A DNA stretch of 64,000 nt from Pseudomonas fluorescens (lineage in GTDB: Bacteria > Pseudomonadota > Gammaproteobacteria > Pseudomonadales > Pseudomonadaceae): contig NZ_CABVGX010000001.1 in the NCBI RefSeq assembly GCF_902497625.1, positions 124,001 to 188,000 on the forward strand, given 5' to 3'. Below are positions 27,513 to 35,777 of the stretch, piece by piece. Position 1 is the first letter of the stretch; each line of letters begins with the position of its first letter. The position numbers and the translations under genes are program-made. The notes under the pieces were generated by a model that searched no databases, had not been told where the DNA came from, and was given only the letters and a program-made list of their open reading frames with translations.

Positions 27513-29963
27513 TCACCAGAACGTGCCGCGCAAGGTCAGCATGTGGTTGCGGGGTTCGCCGTACCAGTTGGTGGCAGACGTCGACCCCACCGTGGCGTAG
27601 TAGGTTTTGTCGAAAACGTTGTTGGCGTTGTAGGTAACCGTCCAGTGCTCGTCCACCCGGTATTCTGCCAAGGCGTTCCACACCGCGTAGCCCGCCTGGC
27701 TGAAGTCGTAGGCATTGCTGACGCCGTTGGCGGTGACCGTGCCGCTGAAGTAGTTCGAGCTTTGCAGGTTGACGCCGCCGCCTACCTTGAAGTCCGACCA
27801 CATGCCCGGCAGGCGATACGTCGAGAACATCTTGAACAGGTGTTTGGGCGTTTGCGTGCTGATCGGTGCCTTGGCATTGCGGTTACGGTTGTTGTTGTAG
27901 GTGTAGCCGGCCATCAGCATCCAGTCGGGCATGATTTCGCCGGAAATTTCCATGTCGATCCCTTTGCTGATCACTTCGCCCTGGTCCAGCCAGCAGCAGC
28001 TGCCGGAGAACGCAAAGTCGTTGGTCGGGTAGCCCGGATCGCGCACGCCCTGGTTCTCGCGCTTGGTGTAATACAGCGCGATATTGGTATTGAGCGCACC
28101 GCTGAACAGCTCGCCTTTCAAACCGGTTTCATAGGTCTTGCCTTCCATCGCATCCATCGGCGAGCCGGGCAGGGGACCTTGCAGCAGGTTGACCTGGGGT
28201 TTGTAAGTTTCCGAGTAACTGCCGTAGACCGACCACTCATCGTTCAAGTCGTAGACCAGACCGCCATAGGGCGTGACTTTAGTCGGCTCACGCATGTCGA
28301 TGTTCGACTGCGTGGTCCAGGTAGTGCCGACACGGGTCTGGTAAGTCTGTTCGAATTTATAGCGCTGCACCCGTGCGCCGAGGATCAGGTGCAACGGATC
28401 GGCGAGTTGCAGACGCAAACTGCCGTACAGACCGTATTGCTTCTGGTCGTTGGGGTTGTAGTCGCGGGTGTAATTGCGATCGTTGGCGGGTTCCGGAAAA
28501 GGCGTGCTGTCCGGGTCAAACGGGCTCAAAGGGCCACCCGCCGATGGATAGCGACCGGTGCCCAGCCAGCGGCTGGTGATTTCCTGGTAGTCGGCGCCTA
28601 CCACCAGATTGTGCTGCAGGCCGAACATCTGGAAGGTGCCGGACAGGTTGGTGTCGAGCATGCGCTGCTGATTTTCCTGTTTGCTCGAGCTGCCGAACCA
28701 GGTCAGGCCAGTGCCGGTGGCCGGGTTGATGCCCACGCCATTGGCCGTGGTAGTTTTGAAATAACCGACATCCCACAGGTCGGTGTACGACACGTTGAGC
28801 TTCCAGTCCTCGGACAGCTGATGGTCGATCTTGGCAAACACCTCGCGGCCGGTGGCATCGGTGTAGGCCCAGTTTTCACTCATGCCGGTGCGCCGGGGCA
28901 GGCCGATGTCGGAGCCGTCGAGGTAACGCGGCACTGAACTCTGCGTACCGTTTTCATGGGATTTGTTGTAGCGGATGCCGGCGGTGAGCATCGTATCGTC
29001 AGTGATGTCGGCCTCCAGTACGCCGTACACGAACGGTTTTTCGGTGCTGCGGTTATCAACAAAGTACTGGCGATCGGTATTGGCCACGACCATCCGCCCG
29101 CGCAGTTTGCCGTCGAAAGCAATCGGCCCGGTGACGTCCAGCTCCTGGCGGTAGTTGTCCCAGCTGCCGGCCGAGGCGCTGAACTTCAACTGAAACGTGT
29201 CCATCGGGCGCTTGCGCACCATGTTCACCAGGCCACCTGGGTCGCCCGTGCCACCGAATAACGCCGCGGTGCCGCGCAGTACTTCTATGTGATCGAATTC
29301 CGCCAGATCGTAGACGTTGGATGAATAGAAACTGCCCAGCGAACTGCCTTGGGCCATGGGCGCCGCACCATCGAGCTGGAAGTTCTGAATGGTGAAGCCG
29401 CGCGACAGAATGTCGAAGGTGCGATAGGTATTGCTCTGCACGGAAATGCCCGGCGTTGCCCGCATCGCATCGTTGATGTCGGTCATTTGCTGATCGTCCA
29501 TCAACTGCTCGCTGATGATGGAAATCGACTGTGGCGTCTGCCGCAGACTGGCCGGCGTCTTCGAGCCGACGCTGGTCAGGCCGGTGGTGTAAGACCCCGA
29601 GTTTTCCGTCGCCTGGCCCATGCCTTGGCCTTCAATACGTGTGCTGCCGAGCTCGATCACCATGTCGTCGCGTTGCGAAATCACCAGCGTCGAGCCTCGC
29701 TGCTGGTAAGTCAGATCGCTACCGTCGAGCAAGCGTTGCAGCGCATCAAGAGGTTCAAGCGTACCTTTGAGGGCAGGCGCGTTGCGTTGGGCGACGATGC
29801 CGTCGTCCACTGCAATCGTCAGCCCTGCGCGTTCGCCCAATTGCCGCAGCGACGTTGCCAACGACTGCGAGGGTAAATCGAAGGCAATGGGTGCCGCCAA
29901 TGCGTGCCCGGTCAGCGCCAGTGACAGGGCAACCACCAGTGAACTCAAGGAATGACGATGCAT
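27513..29963 (-). CDS. TonB-dependent siderophore receptor with signalling domain
   Basis: An 816-residue outer-membrane receptor. A signal peptide (about residues 1-23) is followed by an STN/secretin-TonB N-terminal domain at about residues 25-100, used to signal to an anti-sigma factor. Then come a plug domain (TPQSISIISEQLMDDQQMTDINDAM, about 140-165) and a 22-strand barrel ending in the aromatic terminus LRGTFW. It resembles FpvA/ferric-siderophore receptors. It lies 90 bp after the FecR-like gene, completing a cell-surface signalling trio. The siderophore cannot be told. Confidence 0.92.
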   Translation of the reverse strand: MHRHSLSSLVVALSLALTGHALAAPIAFDLPSQSLATSLRQLGERAGLTIAVDDGIVAQRNAPALKGTLEPLDALQRLLDGSDLTYQQRGSTLVISQRDDMVIELGSTRIEGQGMGQATENSGSYTTGLTSVGSKTPASLRQTPQSISIISEQLMDDQQMTDINDAMRATPGISVQSNTYRTFDILSRGFTIQNFQLDGAAPMAQGSSLGSFYSSNVYDLAEFDHIEVLRGTAALFGGTGDPGGLVNMVRKRPMDTFQLKFSASAGSWDNYRQELDVTGPIAFDGKLRGRMVVANTDRQYFVDNRSTEKPFVYGVLEADITDDTMLTAGIRYNKSHENGTQSSVPRYLDGSDIGLPRRTGMSENWAYTDATGREVFAKIDHQLSEDWKLNVSYTDLWDVGYFKTTTANGVGINPATGTGLTWFGSSSKQENQQRMLDTNLSGTFQMFGLQHNLVVGADYQEITSRWLGTGRYPSAGGPLSPFDPDSTPFPEPANDRNYTRDYNPNDQKQYGLYGSLRLQLADPLHLILGARVQRYKFEQTYQTRVGTTWTTQSNIDMREPTKVTPYGGLVYDLNDEWSVYGSYSETYKPQVNLLQGPLPGSPMDAMEGKTYETGLKGELFSGALNTNIALYYTKRENQGVRDPGYPTNDFAFSGSCCWLDQGEVISKGIDMEISGEIMPDWMLMAGYTYNNNRNRNAKAPISTQTPKHLFKMFSTYRLPGMWSDFKVGGGVNLQSSNYFSGTVTANGVSNAYDFSQAGYAVWNALAEYRVDEHWTVTYNANNVFDKTYYATVGSTSATNWYGEPRNHMLTLRGTFW

Positions 29964-30053
29964 GGGTTTTCTCGTTTTAGGGAGCAGATACCTAATGACG
30001 CGGCAGCTGGCAAAACCCTGATGTCGTCGCGCACATTCTTTTCAGAGGCGTCA

Positions 30054-30977
30054 TCAACGCGCCCGCAACTGAGTGCTGCCATCAAGCTGTGTGACCTGAA
30101 CCGGCGCCACGGCCGGTAACGCGGCCAGGAAGCTGTCGATGTCGGCGAGCTGCACGACGGCGCTAATCAACGGCGACTTCCTCCCGGGCAGTGTGATCAC
30201 CGGGCGTTCTCGATAGCGTGAAAGGCTGTCCGCGATTTCCGTGAGATCCGCCTGGGTAAAAACCAGTCGCCCGCTTTCGAAGGCGAAGGCGTTATCTGCC
30301 GGTAAAGGCAAACGCTTGAGGGGCTCGCCGCGAATGACCTGCGCCACATCGCCCGGATGCATGTGCAAGCGGGTGGCGTCGCTGTCGACCTGTACCTGGC
30401 CACGTTCAAGGCTGATCCGAAGCCTGTCTTGCAGACGATTGACCACGAAGCGTGTGCCCAGCACCGTTACTCGCGCCAGTCCGGCGTCAATAACAAAGGG
30501 GCGTTCGACGTCGTGGGCGACATCGAAAATCACTTCGCCCTGCAACAGCAAGAGCAGGCGTTGCTGGCTGTCAAACCGCACCAGCATGCGCGTGTCGGCG
30601 CCCAGCGAGAGTTGCGAACCGTCGGGTAGTCGATACTGCTGGCGTTGACCTTTGGCAGTTTGTAAAAGCTGTTCGTAAACACCGCTCGTCGTCCAGAGAC
30701 GCCACGACAGTCCGCCGACCAGCAACCCGGCCAGCCCCAACATGCCATTGCGCAGGAACCGCCGCCGACCGTTGTTTTGTTCCATCTGCTGCGCCAGGGC
30801 TTCTGTCTTGCGGGTTGAAGCAAAGTCACCCCACAGCTCGGCAAACGCCTGGTATTCGACCTGATGCCGAGGGTCGGCACGCAACCAGTGGTTGAACCGG
30901 GCACGGTCCTGATGATCGTCATCCATCTCCAACAAGCGGACGAACCAGGCAGCGGCCTCTTCGCGCGGTGAACTCAT
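30054..30977 (-). CDS. FecR-family anti-sigma factor
   Basis: A 307-residue protein. The N-terminal cytoplasmic part has the FecR motif AAAWFVRLL and WLRADPRHQVEYQAFAELW. One membrane helix follows around residues 75-95 (GMLGLAGLLVGGLSWRLW), then a periplasmic domain that would contact the STN domain of the receptor. The ATG overlaps the sigma-factor stop (ATGA). It should hold the sigma factor inactive until the ferric siderophore binds the receptor. Confidence 0.92.
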   Translation of the reverse strand: MSSPREEAAAWFVRLLEMDDDHQDRARFNHWLRADPRHQVEYQAFAELWGDFASTRKTEALAQQMEQNNGRRRFLRNGMLGLAGLLVGGLSWRLWTTSGVYEQLLQTAKGQRQQYRLPDGSQLSLGADTRMLVRFDSQQRLLLLLQGEVIFDVAHDVERPFVIDAGLARVTVLGTRFVVNRLQDRLRISLERGQVQVDSDATRLHMHPGDVAQVIRGEPLKRLPLPADNAFAFESGRLVFTQADLTEIADSLSRYRERPVITLPGRKSPLISAVVQLADIDSFLAALPAVAPVQVTQLDGSTQLRAR

Positions 30978-31486
30978 GGGCAAAGCGCTTCCCGCGCCGC
31001 GCGCAGATCCAGCAAGGCACGCATCAAATGCCGCTCGACCATATTCAGGCTGATCCCCAGCATGGTCGCGATCTGAGCCTGCAGATGACCTTCGATGCGC
31101 GCCAGCCAGAACACTTCCCGGCAGCGCGCGGGCAAGCAATCAAGGATGCGCTGCAAGGCTTCAAGGCGCTGCTGCATGTCGGCCAGGTGCTCGGCGGAGG
31201 GGGCGAAGTCGGCGCTCGGGTTGTCCGGTTGAATGCCCAGCCGGATCTCATCAGTCAGCGGGACATAGCGCGCGGCGTGGCGGTAATGGTCAATCAATAC
31301 TGAATGCGCGACGCGGCGCAGGTAGGCGTTGGGTTGATCGATATTGATGCGTTGGCTGGCCAGCATGTAGCGGATGAATGCGTCGTGGAGGATATCGTAG
31401 GCAACGTGCACGCAGCGGGTTTGCCGGCTCAGGCTGAGCAGCAGATCCGTGTAGGCCCACCTGAGGTTGATACCGTTCCAGTTCAT
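30974..31486 (-). CDS. ECF sigma factor, FecI/FpvI type
   Basis: A 170-residue ECF sigma factor. Region 2 (AYDILHDAFIRYM, QPNAYLRRVAHSVLIDHYRH) and region 4 (LPARCREVFWLARIEGHLQAQIATMLGISLNMVERHLMRAL) are both present. ATG at 31486 has AGGA 9 bp upstream; an earlier GTG/ATG at 31513 is weaker. It should transcribe the receptor gene when released by the FecR protein. Confidence 0.92.
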   Translation of the reverse strand: MNWNGINLRWAYTDLLLSLSRQTRCVHVAYDILHDAFIRYMLASQRINIDQPNAYLRRVAHSVLIDHYRHAARYVPLTDEIRLGIQPDNPSADFAPSAEHLADMQQRLEALQRILDCLPARCREVFWLARIEGHLQAQIATMLGISLNMVERHLMRALLDLRAAREALCP

Positions 31487-31616
31487 TGTGTCCAGTCCTG
31501 CCGCCAGCACCATGCTGACCTGTTGGCAACAGGTGTCAGCCCGCGGCGCACTTGTCGGGGAGCGCGCGCCGCTGAGGCAGGAGAATAAAAGCTTTGAAGA
31601 CCGAGTGCAAATGGGA

Positions 31617-31640
31617 AGAATTATTATTCGCGATTATTGC
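31617..31640. promoter_or_regulatory. candidate Fur box before ECF sigma gene
   Basis: An AT-rich stretch reading AATAATAATTCTT on the reverse strand, preceded by AATAATCG, resembles the repeated NATAAT hexamers of Fur sites. It lies about 135 bp upstream of the sigma gene, where iron repression would be expected. The match is imperfect. Confidence 0.4.
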
Positions 31641-31740
31641 AGGGGGTTGAGTGCGGGAGGGAGTCAGCGCTGATGCCGGGCTGGGGGCCTGTCCAGTCGC
31701 CGCTCCAGGCGCCGGCCGGACAGGCGTTGAAGCTCAGTTG

Positions 31741-32730
31741 TCAATGATCCCAGAATGCGGCGATCCAGCGGAAAGCGTCACCGTTGATCGCTACTCGACC
31801 CACCGACGGAAACGGCAAGTGCGTGGCAACCAGGTATTCGCCGGTCTCGGCGGCTTCACGCATCATGTTGACTCGCACGCGGACCGCTTCTTCCGGGTCA
31901 TGCTCGAAACCGTTGTGCCAGTCCGGGTGATCGAACGCGACCGGGAATAACGCGTCGCCGGCAAACGTCAGTCGCTCGCCAGCGGAACGCACGTGAACCA
32001 CGCTGTGCCCCGGCGTATGGCCGCCGGTGCGCTTGACCACCACACCCGGCGCGACTTCGTATTCGTCATCGAATGTACGGACCTTGTCGCGGTACTCGTT
32101 GATGAACTGCTGGGCAGTTGAGCGCAGTACGTCTGGCACTGGCGACGGCATGTCCGTATGAGTGAAATCGGGTGCTGCCCAGAAGTCCACTTCGATCGCC
32201 GCCACATGAATACGCACGTCCGGGCGCAGGCTGTTTTTCACCTCGTCAACAAGCAGGCCGCCGATGTGGTCCATGTGCATGTGGGTGATGACGATGTCGG
32301 TCACCGCTGCCAGGTCTATGCCTGCAGACGCGAGGCGCTTCGGGAACTGCCCGGCACGCGGGAAGCCGGGGAATTGTCCGCCCAAGCCGGCATCGACCAG
32401 GATGATCTGCTCACGGCTTCGCACCACCAGAACATTCAGCGCCCAGTCGAACGCGTCCGGCCCCAGAAACATGTCTTTGAACCACTCGGCGCTGACGGCC
32501 GGGTCGACATTGGTGGACATGGTCGCGGTCGGCAGTGGCAGTACGCCGTCACTGATGACCAGTACATCAATATCGCCAATGTTTAGCGCATAACGTGACG
32601 GGACCAGCTCTTCATAGCCCGAGCTGGCGGGGCGAGAGGCATTCAGCAAGCTGCTGATCGAAGCTTGCCGAGCGTTACTGTCGGGGTGTGAGCCATCCTG
32701 TTGGACGGGGGAGTTCAGTTGTTGTGCCAT
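31741..32730 (-). CDS. metallo-beta-lactamase-fold hydrolase
   Basis: A 329-residue MBL-fold protein with the metal motif HMHMDH, a downstream His in GGHTPGHS and Asp in FAGDALFP. There is no evident cleavable leader; the first 45 residues are polar. Family members include lactonases and esterases, so a quorum-signal lactonase or arylester hydrolase is possible, but the substrate is unknown. AGGAG lies before the ATG. It is transcribed towards the sigma gene, with a 254-bp gap holding the sigma promoter, so it is a separate unit. Confidence 0.85.
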   Translation of the reverse strand: MAQQLNSPVQQDGSHPDSNARQASISSLLNASRPASSGYEELVPSRYALNIGDIDVLVISDGVLPLPTATMSTNVDPAVSAEWFKDMFLGPDAFDWALNVLVVRSREQIILVDAGLGGQFPGFPRAGQFPKRLASAGIDLAAVTDIVITHMHMDHIGGLLVDEVKNSLRPDVRIHVAAIEVDFWAAPDFTHTDMPSPVPDVLRSTAQQFINEYRDKVRTFDDEYEVAPGVVVKRTGGHTPGHSVVHVRSAGERLTFAGDALFPVAFDHPDWHNGFEHDPEEAVRVRVNMMREAAETGEYLVATHLPFPSVGRVAINGDAFRWIAAFWDH

Positions 32731-33023
32731 GGTTGCTCTCCTGTAGTCTGGTAGACAATTCAAGCGAACGCTGCTCCGCCGGAGCGGAGCGACGGATCGC
32801 CCGGAGCCTCAGTGTGCATCGTGGCCAATCGCGTCCGATACCATACTCAGGTATACAAAACCGCCGGGTCGCATGGGGGATTTCTGGTCTCAGCAGTGCG
32901 CCAAGCGAAGGGGACGATTTACCACCTGGTGAATTATCGTCCCGGACGGCCTGAGCGGAATTTGGCGCGACAGGCTGTCGTCGCCTCGTCACTCTCTGGA
33001 CCGATGCTCAAATCGCAGACAGC

Positions 33024-33049
33024 AAAAAGCCCGGGTTGACCGGGCTTTT
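33024..33049 (-). terminator. rho-independent terminator of second repeat-protein gene
   Basis: AAAAGCCCGG and CCGGGCTTTT surround a short loop, with A/T runs on both sides. It lies 27 bp after the repeat gene stop on the reverse strand. Confidence 0.8.
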
Positions 33050-33075
33050 GGGGGGAACTGATTCGCTGCGGCGGA

Positions 33076-33516
33076 TCAGTAACGCTGGTACTTCGAACCG
33101 AACTCTGCGCGGACATCCGCAACCAGCACACCATCAATCACCGCATTGGCCGGGCTCAGCGCTACACGATTCTGTTGCAGGCGATCGGAACCGTCAGCGG
33201 CGACCTGGTTGCCTTTGAGGCGATCGGAACCGTCGGCAGCGACCTGGTTGCCTTTGAGGCGATCGGAACCGTCGGCAGCGACCTGGTTGCCTTTGAGGCG
33301 ATCGGAACCGTCGGCAGCGACCTGGTTGCCTTTGAGGCGATCGGAACCGTCGGCAGCGATCTGGTTGCCTTTGAGGCGGTCGGAACCGTCAGCGGCGATG
33401 CGGCTTTCGATCAGGCGATCAGAACCGCCTTCGGCGATAGCGTTATGGGAAGTAGCGGCGAACGCGTTGGCTGCCAGTACCGAGAAAGCAATGCTGAGGA
33501 AGAGTTGGCTTTTCAT
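33076..33516 (-). CDS. secreted 13-residue tandem-repeat protein, copy 2
   Basis: A 146-residue protein with signal peptide MKSQLFLSIAFSVLAANAFA, two residues different from the copy at 996-1436. Seven 13-residue repeats follow: one IAEGGSDRLIESR (like copy 1), five of the VAADGSDRLKGNQ type and one ending QQNR. A unique 29-residue tail then ends KYQRY. Both proteins are exactly 146 residues although repeat number and tail differ. GGAG precedes the ATG. Export is well supported; the role is unknown. It sits beside the start of the flavin monooxygenase island but has its own promoter and terminator. Confidence 0.85.
   Translation of the reverse strand: MKSQLFLSIAFSVLAANAFAATSHNAIAEGGSDRLIESRIAADGSDRLKGNQIAADGSDRLKGNQVAADGSDRLKGNQVAADGSDRLKGNQVAADGSDRLKGNQVAADGSDRLQQNRVALSPANAVIDGVLVADVRAEFGSKYQRY
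33166..33438 (-). repeat. 39-bp tandem repeat, seven in-frame units
   Basis: Seven 39-bp units inside the second repeat gene. The central units (core ggcgatcggaaccgtcggca) are nearly identical; the two end units are diverged, the first resembling the units of the array at 1005-1355. Confidence 0.95.
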
Positions 33517-33824
33517 GTCTGTGTACTCCGAAGCGTTGTAAGTGGGTATGGGTCTAGTGTTACGCCGCTCGGTTTTTTTGAGAACTTCATTGGGCTGATG
33601 GTGACTATCGACGACAGCGATGTGAGGGGATAGCAAGCACATCGCACGTTTCGCGAGGAACGCACGGGGAAGTCCGCAGGATGATCGACAGCTTCGAACG
33701 GCCCTTGCCGATAGGTCGGCCAGGTGCGCATTGCAGGAGGGAGGTGAAGGATGAACTCAAAATTTGCGCTCTTGCAAAGTCAATCAGCCCCCCGGTCTGG
33801 CGACCGGAAGGCTGGGTAGCTGAC
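33517..33824. other. intergenic region with conserved leader
   Basis: Bases 33517-33622 are the 5' flank of the repeat gene and match 1437-1540 closely, with a core of about 50 bp containing CCCAATGAAGTTCTCA and GCGGCGTAACA on the reverse strand. The remainder to 33824 has only a 22-codon frame at 33751-33819 with a good ribosome site but no recognisable product. Confidence 0.5.
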
Positions 33825-34868
33825 TTAACGAAACGCCGGTACCACGTGCTTGATGAACAGCTCCAGGGATTTTTTCTTTTCCGCATGGGGCAAGCTGTTA
33901 TCACACCAGAAGCTGAACTCGTCGACGCCCAGTTCCTGGTAGTACCTGATGCGCGGAATGATTTCTTCCGGGGTGCCGATCATGGCGGTCTTGTGCAGGC
34001 TGTCGAGGCTGAACTCCGGACGCTCGGCGAATTTCTCCTCAGGGCTTGGCTCCAGGAAACCGTTGACCGGCGTGGTCTTGTTGCCGAACCAGGCATCAAA
34101 AGTGCGATAGAACCTGGAGATTGCCTTGGCGCCGATTTTCCAACCGTCGGGATCGTCCACGCCGTGCACGTGAGTGTGACGCAGTACCATCAGCTGCGGA
34201 CGCGGCACATCCGGATTGTTGTCCAGGGCTGCCTGAAACTTGTTTTTCAGATCCAGCACTTCTTCATCGCCCTTCATCAGCGGCGTGACCATCACGTTGC
34301 AGCCGTTGGCGACTGCGAAGTTGTGGGAGTCGGGGTCGCGCGCGGCAATCCACATTGGCGGGTTGGGCTGCTGGATCGGCTTGGGCACGCTGGTGGAAGT
34401 GGGGAATTTCCAGATGTCGCCGTCGTGGGCGTAATCGCCTTTCCACAGTGCGCGCACTACCGGAACCATTTCCCGCAGCGCCTGACCGCCGGAAGAGGCA
34501 GGCATACCACCGGCCATGCGGTCGAATTCCACTTGATAGGCGCCGCGCGCTAGTCCGACTTCCATCCGCCCGTTGCTGATGACGTCCAGCAACGCACATT
34601 CACCGGCTACGCGCAGCGGATGCCAGAACGGCGCGATGATGGTGCCGGCGCCCAGGTGAATAGTGGTGGTCCTGGCCGCCAGATATGCCAGCAGAGGCAT
34701 CGGGCTCGGCGAAATGGTGTATTCCATGGCGTGGTGCTCGCCGATCCATACGGTGCTGAAACCGCCGGCCTCAGCCATTAGCGTCAGTTCGGTCAGATCT
34801 TCGAATAACTGACGATGGCTGACACTTTCGTCCCAGCGTTCCATGTGCACGAACAGGGAAAATTTCAT
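33825..34868 (-). CDS. LLM-class flavin-dependent monooxygenase
   Basis: A 347-residue bacterial-luciferase-like TIM-barrel protein. Readable family marks are MKFSLFVHMERWDE, STVWIGEHHAMEY, LGAGTIIAPFWHPLRVAGECALLD and GRMEVGLARGAYQ. Such enzymes use FMNH2 delivered by a separate reductase to insert oxygen; RutA (pyrimidine) and pyridine ring-opening monooxygenases belong here. A flavin reductase is encoded directly upstream (104 bp) and a second one at 48258. AGAGG precedes the ATG. The operator palindrome at 34925-34941 is 57 bp upstream. It is the likely ring-attacking enzyme of the island. Confidence 0.88.
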   Translation of the reverse strand: MKFSLFVHMERWDESVSHRQLFEDLTELTLMAEAGGFSTVWIGEHHAMEYTISPSPMPLLAYLAARTTTIHLGAGTIIAPFWHPLRVAGECALLDVISNGRMEVGLARGAYQVEFDRMAGGMPASSGGQALREMVPVVRALWKGDYAHDGDIWKFPTSTSVPKPIQQPNPPMWIAARDPDSHNFAVANGCNVMVTPLMKGDEEVLDLKNKFQAALDNNPDVPRPQLMVLRHTHVHGVDDPDGWKIGAKAISRFYRTFDAWFGNKTTPVNGFLEPSPEEKFAERPEFSLDSLHKTAMIGTPEEIIPRIRYYQELGVDEFSFWCDNSLPHAEKKKSLELFIKHVVPAFR

Positions 34869-34924
34869 GACGCGTTGCCTCTGAACTCTTGTTGACGGCC
34901 GATCGACTGAAGGCCTGTTAATTC

Positions 34925-34941
34925 TGGTATACCATAATACG
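34925..34941. promoter_or_regulatory. regulon palindrome, site 1 (monooxygenase)
   Basis: TGGTATACCATAATACG. The core TGGTATACCA is a perfect palindrome. On the reverse strand TATTAT next to it could serve as a -10 box for the monooxygenase gene, which starts 57 bp away. It shares this sequence with five other sites in the island. Confidence 0.75.
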
Positions 34942-34972
34942 AGAAGCGCTCCAAATTTTTAGGGGCGATTTC

Positions 34973-35458
34973 TCATGCCAGCGCGGGTAATGCGCCCATC
35001 TTGCCGTTGCAGTACACCAATGGCCCCGCGTTGTGCTGAGGCACGATCAGGTTCTTGACCGCGCCAACCATGATGGCGTGATCGCCGCCCTCGTATTCAC
35101 GCCACAATTCACATTCGATGACGGCCGTTGCATTGGCCAGAATCGGATTGCCCAACTCGCTCAACGTCCATTCGATGCCTTGCGCTTTGTCCTTGCCCTT
35201 GCATGCGAAGGCGTAGGCTTCGCTTTGCTGGCCGCCGGACAAAAAGTGGATGGCAAAGCGTTTGTGTTTGATCAGTACCGGATAGGAATCAGAACTGTAG
35301 TTGGGGCAGAACAGTACCAGCGCCGGATCGATCGAGAGTGAGCTGAAAGCACTGGCGGTGAGCCCGACAATTTGGCCATCGTCATCCAGTGTGGTGATGA
35401 CGGTCACGCCGGACGGGAAGGATCCCATGACTTGTTTGTAGAGAGTGGCATCGATCAT
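34973..35458 (-). CDS. flavin reductase (copy 1)
   Basis: A 161-residue flavin-reductase-domain protein (RutF/HpaC type) that would reduce FMN with NAD(P)H and hand FMNH2 to the monooxygenase. Typical stretches are GSFPSGVTVITT, GLTASAFSSLSIDPALVLFCPNYSSDS, RFAIHFLS and GDHAIMVGAV. By eye it is about 70% identical to the reductase at 48258-48743, with the same length and no gaps. GAGGA precedes the ATG. Site 2 of the palindrome is 47 bp upstream. Confidence 0.9.
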   Translation of the reverse strand: MIDATLYKQVMGSFPSGVTVITTLDDDGQIVGLTASAFSSLSIDPALVLFCPNYSSDSYPVLIKHKRFAIHFLSGGQQSEAYAFACKGKDKAQGIEWTLSELGNPILANATAVIECELWREYEGGDHAIMVGAVKNLIVPQHNAGPLVYCNGKMGALPALA

Positions 35459-35504
35459 CGGACTGTCCTCAAGTATAGGCTTTTTTTGAGATTTGTAGGT
35501 CTGA

Positions 35505-35521
35505 TGGTATACCGTAATACG
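35505..35521. promoter_or_regulatory. regulon palindrome, site 2 (flavin reductase 1)
   Basis: TGGTATACCGTAATACG, one base different from site 1. It is 47 bp upstream of the reductase ATG, and TATTAC on the reverse strand overlaps it. Confidence 0.75.
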
Positions 35522-35676
35522 TGTTTTGCAAGGGCTGATTCAATCCTCCGATAAACGTGACGTTATCAGGTTTAGCCCAGTAAATACTGGGATTTACCTC
35601 CGAAATTAGCAGGGATTTGCGTTGAAAATGTGGATCAGCTGTTCATTTAAAAAGCGCATCAGTCTTGTGAAATACT

Positions 35677-35694
35677 TGGAATACCATAATATGG
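35677..35694. promoter_or_regulatory. regulon palindrome, site 3 (NCS1 permease)
   Basis: TGGAATACCATAATATGG lies 84 bp before the permease ATG and contains CATAAT, a -10-like hexamer in the permease direction. The core differs from sites 1, 5 and 6 by T to A at position 4, as does site 4. Confidence 0.72.
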
Positions 35695-35777
35695 CTCGCA
35701 TCTGAGGGGCAGCCAAAAGCGCTCCCCCGGTTTGGCTTCATACAAATATAAGATCAGACAAACTCGAGTTCATTCCT

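Noticed and set aside
33751..33819. 22-codon frame with GGAGG upstream, between the repeat gene and the monooxygenase
   Set aside because: Too short and without a known family or conservation evidence; recorded only in the intergenic entry.
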